Source of the DNA: Amanita rubescens
Taxonomy: Eukaryota; Basidiomycota; Agaricomycetes; Agaricales; Amanitaceae
DNA length: 64,000 bases
Direction of reading: 5' to 3'
NCBI GenBank assembly: GCA_015039365.1
Contig: WION01000170.1
Span: 48,731-112,730, forward strand
Shown here: positions 21,201 through 34,300 of the stretch, in pieces
How the letters are laid out: every line of letters starts with the position of its first letter
Numbering within the stretch: the stretch's first letter is position 1
Notes under the pieces: model-generated
Databases searched by the model: none
What the model saw: only the letters and a program-made list of their open reading frames with translations
What the model was told of the DNA's origin: nothing
Program-made: the position numbers and the translations under genes

Positions 21201-22898
21201 ATGGAACTTTACGCCAACGAAAGTGCAAACATACCCCAATCTTTCCCAGCCAAGTTTCCGCCCGAGTTGCTGGAACGGATTATTATACATGTATGTTTGC
21301 TTTATTCTACTTTTTGTCTTGTCTCTCTCTCACACATTCCGGCTCAAGTTCATAAGGGACCCCTATACGACTTTTGATCAATTGAAATCGCTTCGTCTGG
21401 TTTGCCGAATATTCAGCGATGTCGCAGGACGCAGAGTCTTATCTCGTGTCCGCTTGTTCAGGCTTCTGGAAAATCCATTGATGAAGTTCCCCCCGCCCCT
21501 TTCCATTATCTCCTTAGAACTCAATTGTGACCTTTACGAGACCAGCACCCTCGTGGCGGATTGGAGAAACGTCGATGCGTCGATGTTTATATCCTTCCGG
21601 CAAATGCGCAACTCAAATGAATGGGTTTTTCCGATCATCTGCAATTTTACACTTGTTCCATTGATATATCTTCTTCGGTTCATCTTTTGTCCTGGTACGC
21701 TACCTTTGTGCATATACAGTTCGATTAATCGCCTGCGTTCAAAATATCGTTTGTCGCGGGCTTCGGTATTCAATACACCCAATGTTTATCGTTTCATGTG
21801 AGGTTTCTCGAGTCGCGACCGTGGAGATGAGTTGATAGTAATACTTCCACAGATGTAAAACACACGATTTTAAACCGATTCAGAAATGGGCAACAACCAG
21901 CATAGTGAAGCTATTACTGGAGCTCCATCAGCTATCTGAGCTGGTGCTCCTGATCGACAGCCAGCAGAACCTTCGTCATATCTTCAAATGCTTCTCCAAG
22001 TTGCGCAATTTACGCAAGCTCGAGATTTGGTTAGGGCTTGGAGACCTGAAGCGGTATAATCCAGATTGGCCTAGTCCTATCAACGACCTGGGAAAAGTTA
22101 TAGGATCAAATCCTAACCTTACTCACCTCGATCTACATTGGGCGCCAGGCGTCGCAGGGTCCGGGAGCTTCTCTACGATTTTCAGCCACGTACCAGCCGG
22201 TGGTCCTTTGAAGCTGGAACACTTCGCTATATCAAATAGTCCCTCGGATGTCACGGCAATTGTCCCTCACCTGCGCTCCTTAACCTCCATTGGCATCCTT
22301 AGCGCATTTGTGCCGTGTACGCTCCTAGTTCAAGTATTACATTCCGAGCGCATATTCCCACCAACCATCCAAATGTCGCACATTGACGATCATCTAGTCA
22401 CTTATCTTAGTCACCACCCACGAATCGTCAGCCTCTCTATTCGTGCCGCTTTCAATGAGGTTTTCGGCAGGAAGATCTTGCAAATTATGGCTCTACATTC
22501 TGAAAGCCTCACGTATTTTGCCACTTATTCTTCGAGCTTCATTTCCTGTCTCGAACATGTTGAGAATGAACTCTCGTTGCTGCAATGCACGAAACTCGAG
22601 CAGCTACTGCTCTGGTATGACTACAGAAATAGAATTGACCTGCCAGGCCCACCGAAGCTCGTGAGTGGACATTCATTAAGATACATACTGGCGGTACTCA
22701 AGATATCTGTAGCCTGAGACGTTTATTGCGCATCTACCAATTATTGCGCGTCTACCAAGCTCATTGACACTGGTATACAACAATTTCAAGTTATTTGAAG
22801 CGTGTATAGCGCATTGCAGTCAGTCAGAAGATTCTCTGATTCGTGATCTCAAGGGGCGCATTGTGTACGATCCCGCGAAGTGTTATTGGTACTGGTAG
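21201..22898 (+). CDS. F-box/LRR-type protein
   Basis: Exons 21201-21290, 21349-21797, 21853-22660, 22713-22898; 510 residues. The N-terminus FPPELLERIIIH continuing after the intron to FDQLKSLRLVCRIFSDVAGRRV is a clear F-box, the Skp1-binding part of SCF ubiquitin ligases. Further on, spaced L..L..L segments (SELVLLIDSQQNLRHI, LRKLEIWLGL, LTHLDLHW, LKLEHFAIS) suggest leucine-rich repeats. The last intron (GTGAGT donor at 22661) is preferred because splicing it opens 61 more codons ending in an aromatic tail (CYWYW), whereas reading through stops at 22717. Many such genes are lineage-expanded in Agaricomycetes; the target is unknown. Confidence 0.72.
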
Positions 22899-23295
22899 TA
22901 GCAAATATGGGGCCATTCAGGGAGAAGTCTATTAGTGGAACCGAGTGTGCAGTGAAGTCTACGGCCTGTCCACGTAGCAATATCGAATATCGTGACACTT
23001 GTATCATAATCTAGGCTTCTTTGTCTGTCGAAATCACAATGGGTGTATCTGAATAAACAATTCAATATCCCCCTTTATTGAGCATCCTATCGTGATGCCA
23101 AAATTCAGACGAAGCGTTAGCTCCGCCATATTGCGCGCCACAGCGCCTCGAGTATGGACGGAGTAATTTGTATTCCGCTACAATTATCTGTCAAGGGCTG
23201 ATATTCAAAGTGCCCATGTCGACGATCGCGGCCAAGTAAAGCGACAGTTTCGACGCGTTATGTCACGCGTCTTTGTCACTCGCATTAGCACAATC
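22899..23295. other. Intergenic before RFC gene
   Basis: Nothing recognised; presumably holds the promoter of the RFC subunit. Confidence 0.5.
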
Positions 23296-24885
23296 ATGTC
23301 TCTCTGGGTCGACCAGGTTGTTCTTCTTGTGTTATCATTTACATGGAGCTTATGCGCAGATAGTACCGGCCGCGTACACTGGATGATCTTCACTACCACA
23401 AGGATTTGTCGGCGAGGCTAAAATCCCTGGTATGTCACCTTTTACGCCGATCGCGTAGAACTCACTCCCGTCAGGCAGCGTCTGGCGACTTTCCACATAT
23501 GTTGTTTTATGGACCATCGGGAGCAGGGAAGAAAACTAGGATAAGCTGTACTTTGAGACAGTTGTTTGGACCAGGGGTAGAGAAGGTATGTATATGTATC
23601 CAATTCATCGCTCAGTTCAAAGTATCAAATGTCCTTCCCAGCTGAAAATCGACCAACGCATATTCTTGTCGCCATCAAAGCGGAAACTAGAAATCAATCT
23701 AGTTCAAAGTAACTACCATATTGAAATTACGCCAAGGTCCGCTACATCTTCATAGGTCGACCGACATGATTGTTAATATGTCATAGCGAGGCAGGGAACT
23801 TTGATAGAGTAGTGATTCAAGAACTCTTGAAGGAAATTGCCCAAACACAACAGGTAGATTTGAACGCCAAACAGAGGTTCAAAGGTGTGCTTTTCGAGTA
23901 TATATCCAATGCAACACAATTAGAACATCCCCACAGTTGTGATCATCAACGAAGCAGACTCTCTATCGCGGGATGCTCAAGCCGCTCTTCGACGTACAAT
24001 GGAGAAATATATGTCTAATATGCGCATCATTCTCTGTGCCAATAGCACAAGTAGGCTCATAGCGCCTATAAAGAGCAGGTGCTTGCTCATGCGCGTCGCT
24101 GCTCCGAGCGAAGGTGACGTCCGTGTGTTTCGATTGCATCTGTGAATTCTAGTTGATCTCCAGGCCATCCAGATGCTTACCGTGTTGAATTACGTGGCAA
24201 AACGTGTCGGATTTGATTTACCGCCGGAGGCAGCAGACAAGATTGTAGAGGATTCAGAGGGTAATATAAGGAAAGCGCTATTAGTCTTAGAAGCCCTCAA
24301 AATGCAAACGTTCGTCTTTTCCCCTTCTTATTTATTGGTGATTGGTAAAGTTCTATGGACAACAGACCCGATTTGAGTGGCCCTCTGTCAATCGCTAAAC
24401 CTGACTGGGAGACATACTGTCACAAGGTGGCGGACCTTATTATTGGGGAACAAAGCCCAGCTCGTGTGTTGGAAGTTAGAAGCAAGCTCTATGAGTTGTT
24501 GAGCCATTGCATTCCTCCAACGGTCATTTTGAAGGTTCAGTACCTTGTAGCCGTGGTTCTCTCCTTGTCTGATGAACCATTACCAGACCGTTGCTGACCG
24601 CGTCATTGAAAAGGTGGACGAAACTCTGAAGGCAGATATCGTGCATTGGGCTGCATTTTACGTCTGTTTACATACTCCTGTGGCCGAATGAATACTGACC
24701 TGTTGTCACAGGAAGTTCGCATGCGCAATGGGAACAAAAAGATATTCCATCTAGAGGCATGGGTTGTGAAAGTGATGAGTCTATATAAGGTGAAATAGAT
24801 TGATCTCGGAGGAGTAGAACACCTCACTAATTTTCGTTCCTTACAGCACTTCTTTTATGATATCGATATGTCTGAGTTCGATTAA
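23296..24885 (+). CDS. RFC5: Replication factor C small subunit (Rfc5 type)
   Basis: AAA+ clamp-loader subunit; the RFC pentamer loads PCNA on primed DNA in the nucleus. Exons: 23296-23316, 23364-23429, 23475-23585, 23642-23736, 23787-23884, 23937-24113, 24153-24309, 24366-24534, 24587-24661, 24712-24789, 24847-24885; 361 residues, close to yeast Rfc5 (354). Landmarks in order: MSLWVDQYRP, Walker A GPSGAGKKTR, SEAGNFDRVVIQELLKE, Walker B region VIINEADSLSRDAQ (NEAD in place of DEAD, as in Rfc5), SRLIAPIKSRCLL with the SRC motif, EDSEGNIRKALLVLEALKMQ, and the collar HWAAFYEVRMRNGNKKIFHLEAWVVKVMS ending near FDID..EFD. Named by the yeast symbol (human RFC3). All introns are short and GT-AG. Confidence 0.93.
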
Positions 24886-26812
24886 GTCCCTCATATTGTA
24901 CTTTAATTCGCCTATTGCATGTAAATATAACGGTATGCTAGTCTGAATATCATTATATCCATCTACCAAAGTGAATCAAGGGGCATCAGGGAGTCCTAGA
25001 GATACGAGTAACGCAGGTCTGGCGGCACCGATGCATTTATTGCTACGCATGATGCACAATGCTTCTGAATTCCTGGAGTTGCATTCATACCTCTTGAACG
25101 TGACGAAGGGGGGGAATTTTGGGCTGGACAAGATAGTTCGGTGTATCGCTGTTGCAGTTAAAATCACGAAAGTGTCACCATTCCCAGGCAAGTTACAGGT
25201 AAGCACTGCGTCTACGTCCTCCACCGCTTACAGCAGACGCCTTGAGGTTTCTCTGCGAATACTGCATCTATGGCTTATGAGACATGCAGATTAACTGAAT
25301 AGGTACCGGCGCGTACGCGGATCGATTGCACATTTACGCGAATTTCTTTCGAAAGCGAGTAACCATCGACATGGGTTTTTGGAACCCCGCGATCAACTGC
25401 CCGGAATACGCAACCCCCTTGGCGTTCTGGGGTGATGAAACCACAATGATGATTATCAGTATTCAACTCGGTTGATAACGATTGAACGTTTGGCGATACT
25501 GCTAGCTAGTACCGGGAACTTGGGTTACGCCAATAGTAGTTTTTTTTTCGTCCATGGAGCAAAAGCGGCGCATTGAAGATAACCGGACACCTTCAAAGGC
25601 ATCGTGCTAGAAGAGGGAGGCGTAGCCGACTTTGAATGTCTTCGGGGGTGGCTTCTCGCTTTCCGGGGTTACAACACCCTCGCGCTCGCCTACCGATAAG
25701 GAATGGTGAAGAGCAAATCTACCTGAGGATAAAGCGGCAGAAGACCACATGAAAAGGACCAAGTCGCATTGTGTCTGGAGACACCCTGTTTTGAGGGTCT
25801 TACCCTAGTAGGAGGTAATCTGATTAAGGATCTCTCGCCCACCAGACAGACCCCCGCATGCTCTCCATTCCAAGTATTTTTAATGCAAGAACACGTTCCT
25901 GTGGCAAGATTTCTTCCCAGAGGGCCGACTCAAATGCTGTAAGAGGCACATCAAACTGTCAGACCAGTGCACGAAGGTTAAAGCGGCCTCATGGCCTGGA
26001 ATTGCCAGGTGATCGTACGTATCTATGATTCTGTTCTGACGTCGGCGGCTTCTGTCAACAAGAAGGCCAGCGAGGTGACTAATGCATTTTTGAATGTTTC
26101 AAGGCTAGCCACGATTGCTTTACATAGAAGGGCCAAAATGTGGAACGCGGACGTATTGAGCCGTCTTTGTCCAGACGCCACGGTCGGCGTTTCTTGCGCC
26201 TAGATCCATAGACCCTGCGGCTTGCCTAGTCCGTCCTCTCGTTGACATTGGAGCATCATTCGAAAATATACATTCCTGGTCTTGAGCAGTTACATAACGC
26301 ATGGTTCCGCTTCTTTTGGAAACTACTGCGGCAATGGGGATTATGATTTTTTGACATATTGACATCTTGAATCAAAAGACTGAAAACATACCTACGACTG
26401 AACGGCAATTTCATGGGCCATTGAAACCTCTCCGAATCCCGCAGCGCTACCGCACTCCTGGGCAACTGCTTTCGGAGATGACGAAATCCCGCTTTGGACT
26501 TTCGATTTGTAAGAAACACGTTGGTTATACGTGATGACGCTTGGTGATACAGGTCCGTGGTAGGGGCCTCGATCTCGGCTCGCATCTGTGGCGGAAAGAA
26601 TCAAGGGAGGTGTAACATGGCCAGTATCATCGCTCAAACGATATTTTGCGGTTATATGAATTATGGTTCAATTTACTACGTAACGACCACGACGAACGTG
26701 CGCGAGGAACCGAAGGTCCCGCTAATGCTTGATTTCCCATGTCTACGTACTACGTGGTAAGCAACCCTTCACGCTACTTGTACTCGAATCGTCAAATCAG
26801 GCAGTAAAGATA
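24886..26812. other. Gene-poor stretch
   Basis: 1.9 kb without a gene I can defend. A 107-codon + frame at 24971-25294 contains helical-looking LDKIVRCIAVAVKITKV but shows no known domain. Minus-strand frames at 26120-26637 are also unrecognised. May hold decayed coding sequence. Confidence 0.4.
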
Positions 26813-27804
26813 CTAGACTGAATTATATTCATCTTCCACGGAGTGTACGAAACCTATCAACTGAACATACGTCATCAAACGGAGTTGAGTTAATTGGACG
26901 TCCATCGATAAGACTCACCAGCTCATGACGCTTCTTACCCAGTGCTTTCCCCGGGCTGGTCTTGAGCCTGTCTTTGATGTGTAAGAGTTTATCGTGGAAA
27001 TGCTGAATCGCACTCGATGGCAAAGCTGGATCCCCAGGAGGTGCGTGCAGTGCGCTGAAGTCGCAGATTATCAGTTAGCATGATAAGCGAGATATACACG
27101 TTCCCGTTTAACGTACTGATTTGTTACAGCACTGTAGGCGGCGCAACGCATCACGCCTGTCGGATTTGTTGAGCCTGGACCTCGAGTCGGATACGAACAA
27201 AAGAGTCCGACGGACCAAACGCCCCGATAGCATCAAGTCTATCTGCGTCTTGTACGCAATGCAATTCGACACACTCATCGTGCCATTTGGTCCATTGCCC
27301 TGTTTCTCTTAACTTTTTCTCGGTTGTCCAAGATACGTTATCAACAATTAGAGCAATCTGTCGTGCTCTTCCATCGTCGATCAGATTAATGCCATGCTCG
27401 TCTTTGACGCGCTGAAAAAAGGGTAAAAAGAATGAATAGGGTCCGCTAGCTTGTTCTGGACCTATATATTTTTTATCTAGCACATCATGTAGAATTGCCG
27501 CTGAATAGATATAGACGGTGTATCAGAATCAGAATCCTTTCATTTGGTTGAAGAAGTACCTAACTCCACAGTCAGGAGGTCAGGGTTGGGATTGAGCGAA
27601 CGTGCAATCGCCAAAGCGGTCCTTCGGACGCGTTGCACTGTGATTTGACGCGTCAGAATCAGATGTCGAAACTCGTCTCAACGGCTGGCTGCTCAACCGC
27701 TCACCGTGGAAGGCATCATGAGAAGGATCATACCGAGACATGGTCCCTATCATAATCTTTTCAGCTTCATTTATGACGGCAATTTCCTGAACTGTCGGAT
27801 ACAT
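26813..27804 (-). CDS. HD-domain metal-dependent phosphohydrolase
   Basis: Minus-strand exons in transcript order: 27804-27705, 27637-27560, 27500-27216, 27156-27117, 27054-26919, 26860-26813; 228 residues. The HD superfamily metal ligands are present: His in YDPSHDAFHVQRV, the HD pair in AAILHDVLDKKY, and the distal Asp in VQDADRLDAIGAFG. This set defines small HD-domain hydrolases acting on nucleotides or other phosphorylated substrates. Start chosen at MYPTVQEIAVIN because the family begins close to this point; an upstream in-frame Met (MATPRQG) would add about 36 residues. It is divergently arranged with the ZIP transporter, 136 nt between start codons, so the two may share a promoter; HD enzymes need divalent metal, but a functional pairing is only inference. 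Substrate unknown. Confidence 0.85.
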
Positions 27805-27940
27805 CGAGGTTGGAGGGGATTTGACAATCACGGCCGGTTGGCCGAGAACGTTGATCAGAGTCGGCCGGCCAGTCCGGGCTTGGGCGCAGCCTTGGCGCGG
27901 CGTCGCCATCAGGTTCAACACACTTTCGACACGCACTCAC

Positions 27941-29930
27941 ATGTACAGGCGGGTATCGCTGTTCTTTCTCATTGCTCTTTGTTCCTATTACGCGTTTGGT
28001 TCACATGTAGGCGACGCACATGATAATCTCAGTGGGAATTTCGCGGCGGATGTGGTAAAAGTATATGTGCGTTAGTCTGTGAACGTGACTTGCAGTTCCA
28101 GCACTGAATTGACGCCATAGGAAGAAGATATAGCTAAATGTGAAGCCGTGCGGACGCTGAGCGCAGTAAAGCACGCGGTAGAAGAGTCAGAGTCGCCGAT
28201 TATGCGCCAAGTCTTTGCTTGGCTTTTTCCCTTTGGACCAGCGTGGAATTCTGTCCTTGGGACGTTCTACATTAGTTCGTAAGTCCATTCGGCCACATTG
28301 AAACGCAACGCTGAGGAAGTGGATGGCCTCGTTATATGCGCAGCGTTCCAAATTTTATCCTTGCATTCATACCCGCCGAGATTAGCACAGATACCCTCAA
28401 TACTATGACAGCATTCGCTGTAAGTTTCCGACCGCTATCATATGACGCAATTCATTCATGTTTCAGACGGGTGGCCTCTTGTCGGACGTTTTCCTTCATT
28501 TGGTTCCTCATTCATTTATGGGCGAAAGTCAAGGCCACGGCGTGCAGGTCAGAGTGGTAGAAGAGAAGAGAAATATCCTGATCGGGTAACGTTCACGATT
28601 CGCTAAAGTGCTTTAGCCTCACCTTACCATCACAGTCTCGGTATCTTCGTTGGTTTTGCGTCATTCTTCTTTATGGAGAAGACGCTCAGGGTGCTGAGCG
28701 GTGATAGTGGAGATACCGGTCACTCGCACTCACATTCTATCGACAAACCGGGCAGTAGCCATGCAACGGGTGTCGATAAGAACGGAATGACATCCGACAA
28801 TCTTCGTGAACGTAAAAAGACTGGCGTCATAGGGACAGAAAACCCGGGCGAACATGCAAAGTCGGGAACCGGCCCATCTAAATTATCTGCTTACCTTAAT
28901 CTGTTTGGGGATTTTGTACACAACATGTGAGCATGTTTACGACACTTTGACGAATAAGCTAATGGAGGGTCCCCAGAACGGATGGATTAGCGTAAGTTAT
29001 ACGGGAATCTCCTCAGGGATAGAGCTCATTTAACAATAGCATGTCTGCCTCATTCTATGCATCACCGCTTATTGGCGCCACCACCACACTCGCGTGCTTC
29101 GCGCATGAAATACCCCACGAGATCGCAGATTATTCAATTCTCGTTCGGAGCGGGTTCTCTAAAAGACAAGCCATGCAATCTCAATTTCTCACTGCCATTG
29201 GTGCCTTTGTGCGTATCCACACTCGTGACAAACTTAATCGATTGTTTAATTTATTGGCGCCGCTTATCCTCCATCCTATCTACGATTTCTTCTCCGCAAC
29301 TCGTGACATCACTGATATGAATCCATCATATGACGCTTACTCAGGTTGGGTGGGTCTTTCCGAGAATAATGTGAAAGGCAATGTCAATCAATTGAACTGA
29401 GCAGGACATTCATCGGAATTGCGGTCCATAATGCCACATCCGCAGGCACACATCAAGCATCGACAGATCTGGCTTCAGGTGTGCGGCAAGATGCCAGAGG
29501 TATTTTAGGTACAACGACCTTGCTGTCCGATTTGGTATGCTCACTAAGTTATCGTGGCCGAGCTACTTTGCTAACGGTGGCGTTACTCTGATAGGTTATT
29601 CCATTCGTGGCTGGAGGCTTTCTTTATATCGGCGCAGTGGCTGTTTTGCCAACGTGAGTCATCATCACCTATTTCGTGAATTGGTGGTCGTGTGCCGCGA
29701 AAAGACTAGGAACAATACATTCACTCCGTGAAACACTTCCTCGACGAGACCAAAATATGGGGACCGTGCTGACATAATATCTTCCAGGCTATTAGAGGAA
29801 AGTAAGAGTGGGAAGCAGGCAGTTAGAGAGGTGAGGAATCACAATGTCCCTCGAAGCAATCACATGGTGACATCAATATTAGTTTGCGGCAATGGCATTC
29901 GGTGTCATTTGCATGTTTCTGGTCGCGTGA
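27941..29930 (+). CDS. ZIP-family zinc transporter (SLC39A7/KE4-like)
   Basis: Exons: 27941-28066, 28121-28278, 28344-28419, 28467-28585, 28636-28926, 28977-28991, 29040-29208, 29345-29349, 29405-29534, 29595-29653, 29788-29830, 29883-29930; about 412 residues. A hydrophobic signal sequence (SLFFLIALCSYYAF) starts the protein. Transmembrane segments carry the ZIP signatures GGLLSDVFLHLVPHSF, HNITDGLA and HEIPHEIADYSILVRSG, which hold the metal-binding His residues. A His-rich loop (HSHSHS) lies between segments 3 and 4. Members move zinc out of the secretory pathway or vacuole into the cytosol. A 15-nt exon and a probable 5-nt exon (GTTGG) are required to read GAFVGTFIGI; the 5-nt one is the weakest point of the model because the intron before it is 136 nt. 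Confidence 0.87.
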
Positions 29931-30689
29931 GTATTGTTATCCCAATGGTGATTAGCCATCTAAAAGCGGGACTAGTTGGAATGAGTAGACACAAATGCTG
30001 TTGTATACCCATATGTATTGAGGATATTCTTACACGTCCGCCCGGCACGGTCGGATCCAATTGTGACGTCGGGAGGCAGATGGAGGTGAGAAGCGGGCGC
30101 GGCTGCCACGTGGAAGACGGCCGGAAAGGGCAAGAAGAAGGCCGCGCAGGCGCCGAATGGACCGAAGAACGTGCGTAGCGGTTATGCCAACGTAATCCGT
30201 TGTGAGCCCGGTTAGCCGCAGCCTTATTTTTCTACATAACCTCCGCTGTGCTGCCCCAACGCACCCCACTACTCTCTCCAACCCATTCTGGCCCCAATTA
30301 CTCGCTACCACTACCATAACCCAGGCCCTGTCCATCAGCCAAAAAAAAGCTTATACGTGACATAGGTCCGATCACCTTTATTCCGGCGATTGATGTCCAA
30401 TATAATTTAGTGTCCTAAATAGCCTACCCTTCCCCTCTCTTTTTTTTTTTTTAGGTCTCGCGTTCTTCTCGCTCTCAGACCATCACAGCCTTTTATTTTC
30501 CGGCTTTCCGGCTCCCCTCATTGCTTTCAGCTTAACTTCAACACTTCCGCCACCACGTCGACCACGACAAGCATCCTTTGGTCGTCCCCGGGACGATCTT
30601 CCTCTTCACTGCATCCAACAGTTGATGCAAGATACCCCAACGCTCCCAGCACACATTTGATTCCACATACCTTGTACACCAATCGTACC
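29931..30689. other. Intergenic before Nudix gene
   Basis: No gene recognised. Contains a long T tract near 30442-30453 and pyrimidine-rich sequence typical of a fungal promoter and 5' UTR. Confidence 0.5.
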
Positions 30690-31353
30690 ATGGGTACCAA
30701 AGGTCGTGCCACTCCGCGTATCGTATGCTGCGCCATACCCATCTCAAGAGCAGCAGGAAAAGTGCTGGTGGTGACGAGTCGCAAACGTCCCCACTATTGG
30801 GTCTGTGAGTCATCTCTACTGTGCTTCTCCACCCTTCCAACCCCATACACAACTTTTTTTTCTCTCTTTCCCCGTTTGGCTTGCCAAGATCTATTACTAA
30901 CATGCTGTTGTAGTACCTAAAGGTGGTTTTGAACCAACGGATATACAGTTGGAGGCTGCAGCCTCGAGAGAAGCCTTGGAAGAAGGTCTTGCCCTTTGTC
31001 ATCTCCGTCTCGTCACCTCCTAATTCTCGTCTTTCCCCTATCTGTCCACGCGCGTCATTCAATGCCCTTCTCATCACCTGAATTGCTTCTTTTACTCCTT
31101 CATTACGCTAACAGCGGGAGTACGCGGAACAATTACAAGATACGTAATAACGATACCGACCCCAGCGGTGACGTATCACTTTTATGAACTCGACGTTGTC
31201 GCGCTCGAGTCGGATTGGCCTGAGGGCAGAGAACGGCGGAGGGAATGGGTGGACTACGCTGAGGCTGTTCGGCGGTTAGAGTGGAAAGCTGAGCTTGCCC
31301 ATGGTCTCAAGTCATCGTCTCTAGCCCCCAGGTCACGTCAGCACGTAAGTTAG
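30690..31353 (+). CDS. Nudix diphosphoinositol polyphosphate phosphohydrolase
   Basis: Exons 30690-30804, 30914-30985, 31115-31353; 141 residues. The Nudix box is complete: GGFEPTDIQLEAAASREALEEAGV fits the G-x5-E-x7-RE-x2-EE-x-G pattern with an insertion, as in the DIPP/Aps1 group, preceded by the typical WVLPKGG. A second signature follows: FYELDV then WPEGRERRREWV. These enzymes hydrolyse inositol pyrophosphates and diadenosine polyphosphates in the cytosol or nucleus. Start is the first ATG, in MGTKGRATPRIVCC. The end is taken at the in-frame stop 31351-31353, but a GTAAGT just before it could splice to another exon. Confidence 0.83.
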
Positions 31354-34300
31354 GCAGAATACGAAGGAAAGGATGACAAAGTACGTTAGTCGTTTGACCC
31401 ACTTTACCCCCTTTTGACTTGTGGCGTCGGTTGTAATTTAGCATGACTGCCTATTCCTTGGTCCGCAGCGTGCCAAGACGAAAACTCGCATCTCTCCTCT
31501 TAATGTCTTATGTCTCCTGTCCCAACCCTTTGCTATCCCTGTCGACATAGAAGGCCGCCCTGCATCTCCATCACTTCTCGTTTTCTTCGCATTCATGTCA
31601 CGCCATCTTGATGACCAATACCAAGCACAGAGAATGCCTGAATTCTGCGAAATTTCCCGCAATTACCAAAGCATCTGATCAGCGACCCTTAAAGAAAATA
31701 CACAGTCCAGAGCAATTTTCGTTGTCCTTTGTTCAACATGTATACCACGCTCTTCATTCATTGTCACCATTTTTCGATTCCATAATGCTGACGCGGGGCC
31801 GAGAATTACACACACATTTTATATGGAGTTCGTCACTGCCCGTACTCGTATGAACGTTTCAACCCTTGCATGAGATCCCCCGCTCTGCCACAGGTTCTTG
31901 TTACTTTGATTTGGTGGTTCGCATTACACGGACAGTAGTGACGCAATTTAGCATATAGACTTCGCTTTCACGCATTATAGTAATTTTTACATTCGTTATT
32001 TAATTGCTTTTGCATTCCTTTTTTCACATTGCTCAACGTTCAACGTTCAGCCTCTTCCCGCGAATACTGGAACCCTCTTAACGCAATACGTATGCTCTAT
32101 GTGCACATGATGCCGAAAAGATATATTCGGTTCCTGAGGCAGCCTGACGTGCCGTTGAATTGATGTCAGTCTGAGCCGAGTGTACCGCATAGCTCCGAGA
32201 GGTGTGCTCAGCTATGGAGGCTTGGAGGTATAAATAGTCTAACCAAGACTGGGCAGATCAACGTGACACATTTTGTATTACTATTAGATCTGAAGGGTCA
32301 TCAACCTTTTGCGTAATTATTAAGGACGCCTGGTGCAGTCATATCCGCTGACCCTATATTGCTCAGCGTCCAGTGTTCACGCCATTATCAAGCCGGGTTC
32401 GGTGGGTGTCACTGAAGCGTTACAACTTGAGTTGATTTCCTCGTCACAGGCCAGCACGCGACTTGACTTGTAGACGCACGCGAGTCATGTTATCCTAGTA
32501 CTACCGTGATATTCTCCATATGCCATCATTTGGGACTAAACCTCACACTCTCGGGACCATTGCGCGCCAAGTGGAGGTGGTGATCATCCACTGAAAATGG
32601 TTCTTAGTTGACAACAGGAAGATCATCTTTTGCCATAGGAGACTGAGGTTCATTTGCTTAACCTCAAAGGTATAGTGGTGGAAAAAAAAATTCTTGAAGC
32701 AGTCGGATAGATGACAATGGTATAGGTACAACAGAAACTCTTGCTCAAGGTCGCTGCTATATAATGGCACGCGACCCCAAGCCTGACTCGTTTTGACTGG
32801 CCAGAGGTATTCACAACTATACGACTCTCCACATACCACACCCAACATATCCACCAACTATCAGATTTACCATGATTCACGATCGCTGCATATGAAATGT
32901 GAAAACGTGAAAGTCTCAGGCCCGTCCCACAATGACTCACGACATAGCAATGAAAAAGGTGACGAGATACTAATACTATTGAATACGTCAAGACATCGTA
33001 TTACTGTATTCAGCGCCATACCGTTTTTGGACAAAAAATGTTAATCTCGCAAGTCATTCCACGCGTACGGGGCTTCTGACGATCCGAGGCGCCAGAAGAT
33101 CAGTTGAGCCCTGTAGGCGAAGCGCCCAACGGTGGTTGAGTCACGCCGTGGTTTATACTCCCATATCTCCGCAGCGCTCTATGGGCGTATCTTCCGGCAA
33201 TGGTACACCGACTTGAGCGGCACATACAAGTTGTACAACAATTAATGCGCCGTGGTGCGACAGGTTGCATCGCGCGCACTGTAATAATAGCAGGCACGGC
33301 GTAGGCCTAACTCCCACCCGTTACCGACGATAAACACGTTATTATCCTCACAGATCTCGTCCAGTTTGAGCTTTGAAGGTGCAATATTTTTCCTCAATGT
33401 GCGGCGCGTTGGATTAAACGCTGGGGTTAGGTTTCCGCGCCCTGCGCGCTTCATATCATTGGTCATTCTCGTTTTCTAGAAAACCAAGTCCTTTAACGGG
33501 TTATATGACCTCGGTGGTAAGCGCCAGTCCGGTGTATTGTAGGTACATGTATATGCACCGGATGGAATCAACATCTTATATCCGAAGTAAGCCTAATTTG
33601 TGCCTATCGATTACATCGCGATATTGAGAGATTGTAGGCGTAGCACACGCGGCAGTAAGTCAAAGCTCAGAACACTGCTATCCGGACCATCGGTAATTCT
33701 ATTAATGGCATCGAGGGCAAAGAAAAAGACAGGGAGTCCCACTAGTCCTTTGTGACATATATAGTGAAGGCTGACGACTACTTGTCCCAAAAATGACCCG
33801 CCTGGCGCTAGTACAACGTAACGCAAAATGCTCGGGCTCGCGCCATTGACTCCAATGGTCCGACCGACGTCTACAGCATCGCGCCTCATGGAGAACGTAC
33901 GCGTTGACGAGGGGACCGACGTCCGCGGCATAGAATTTCTAATGGTTCTTAGTTCATAGCCTTAGGCCGCGTTGCATGTCAAAGCAAAAACTTGCTCAAT
34001 AACACGTTCCGCATCGCCTAGGTCATAGTGGGGACTTACAACCTCACTCGCGATCGATGGCTGTAAAGCGCCTCGTGTTCATCGCGTGGTGGGAGCGGGG
34101 GGAGCATTACGTTAGCAACAAACAACGCGGTCCAAAAAAGGAAACGCGGGGAGATGCTTTTGTATTCTTTGATTGGGTAAGTAACGCTCTTACTTTTGTT
34201 CTCTGTGAGATAATATAACACGCTCTTATTGTAGACAATAAGGCTATGAAAATTCGAGGGAAAATCAAGAGTCTGCCCATTTTTTTGTCCCAAGAATCAA

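Noticed and set aside
21905..22717. End of the F-box/LRR protein at 22717 without the last intron
   Set aside because: A consensus donor at 22661 and acceptor at 22712 open 61 further codons with an aromatic tail, which fits better than reading through.
24971..25294. 107-codon + frame after the RFC gene as a gene start
   Set aside because: No domain or downstream exons could be linked; listed only as part of an unassigned stretch.
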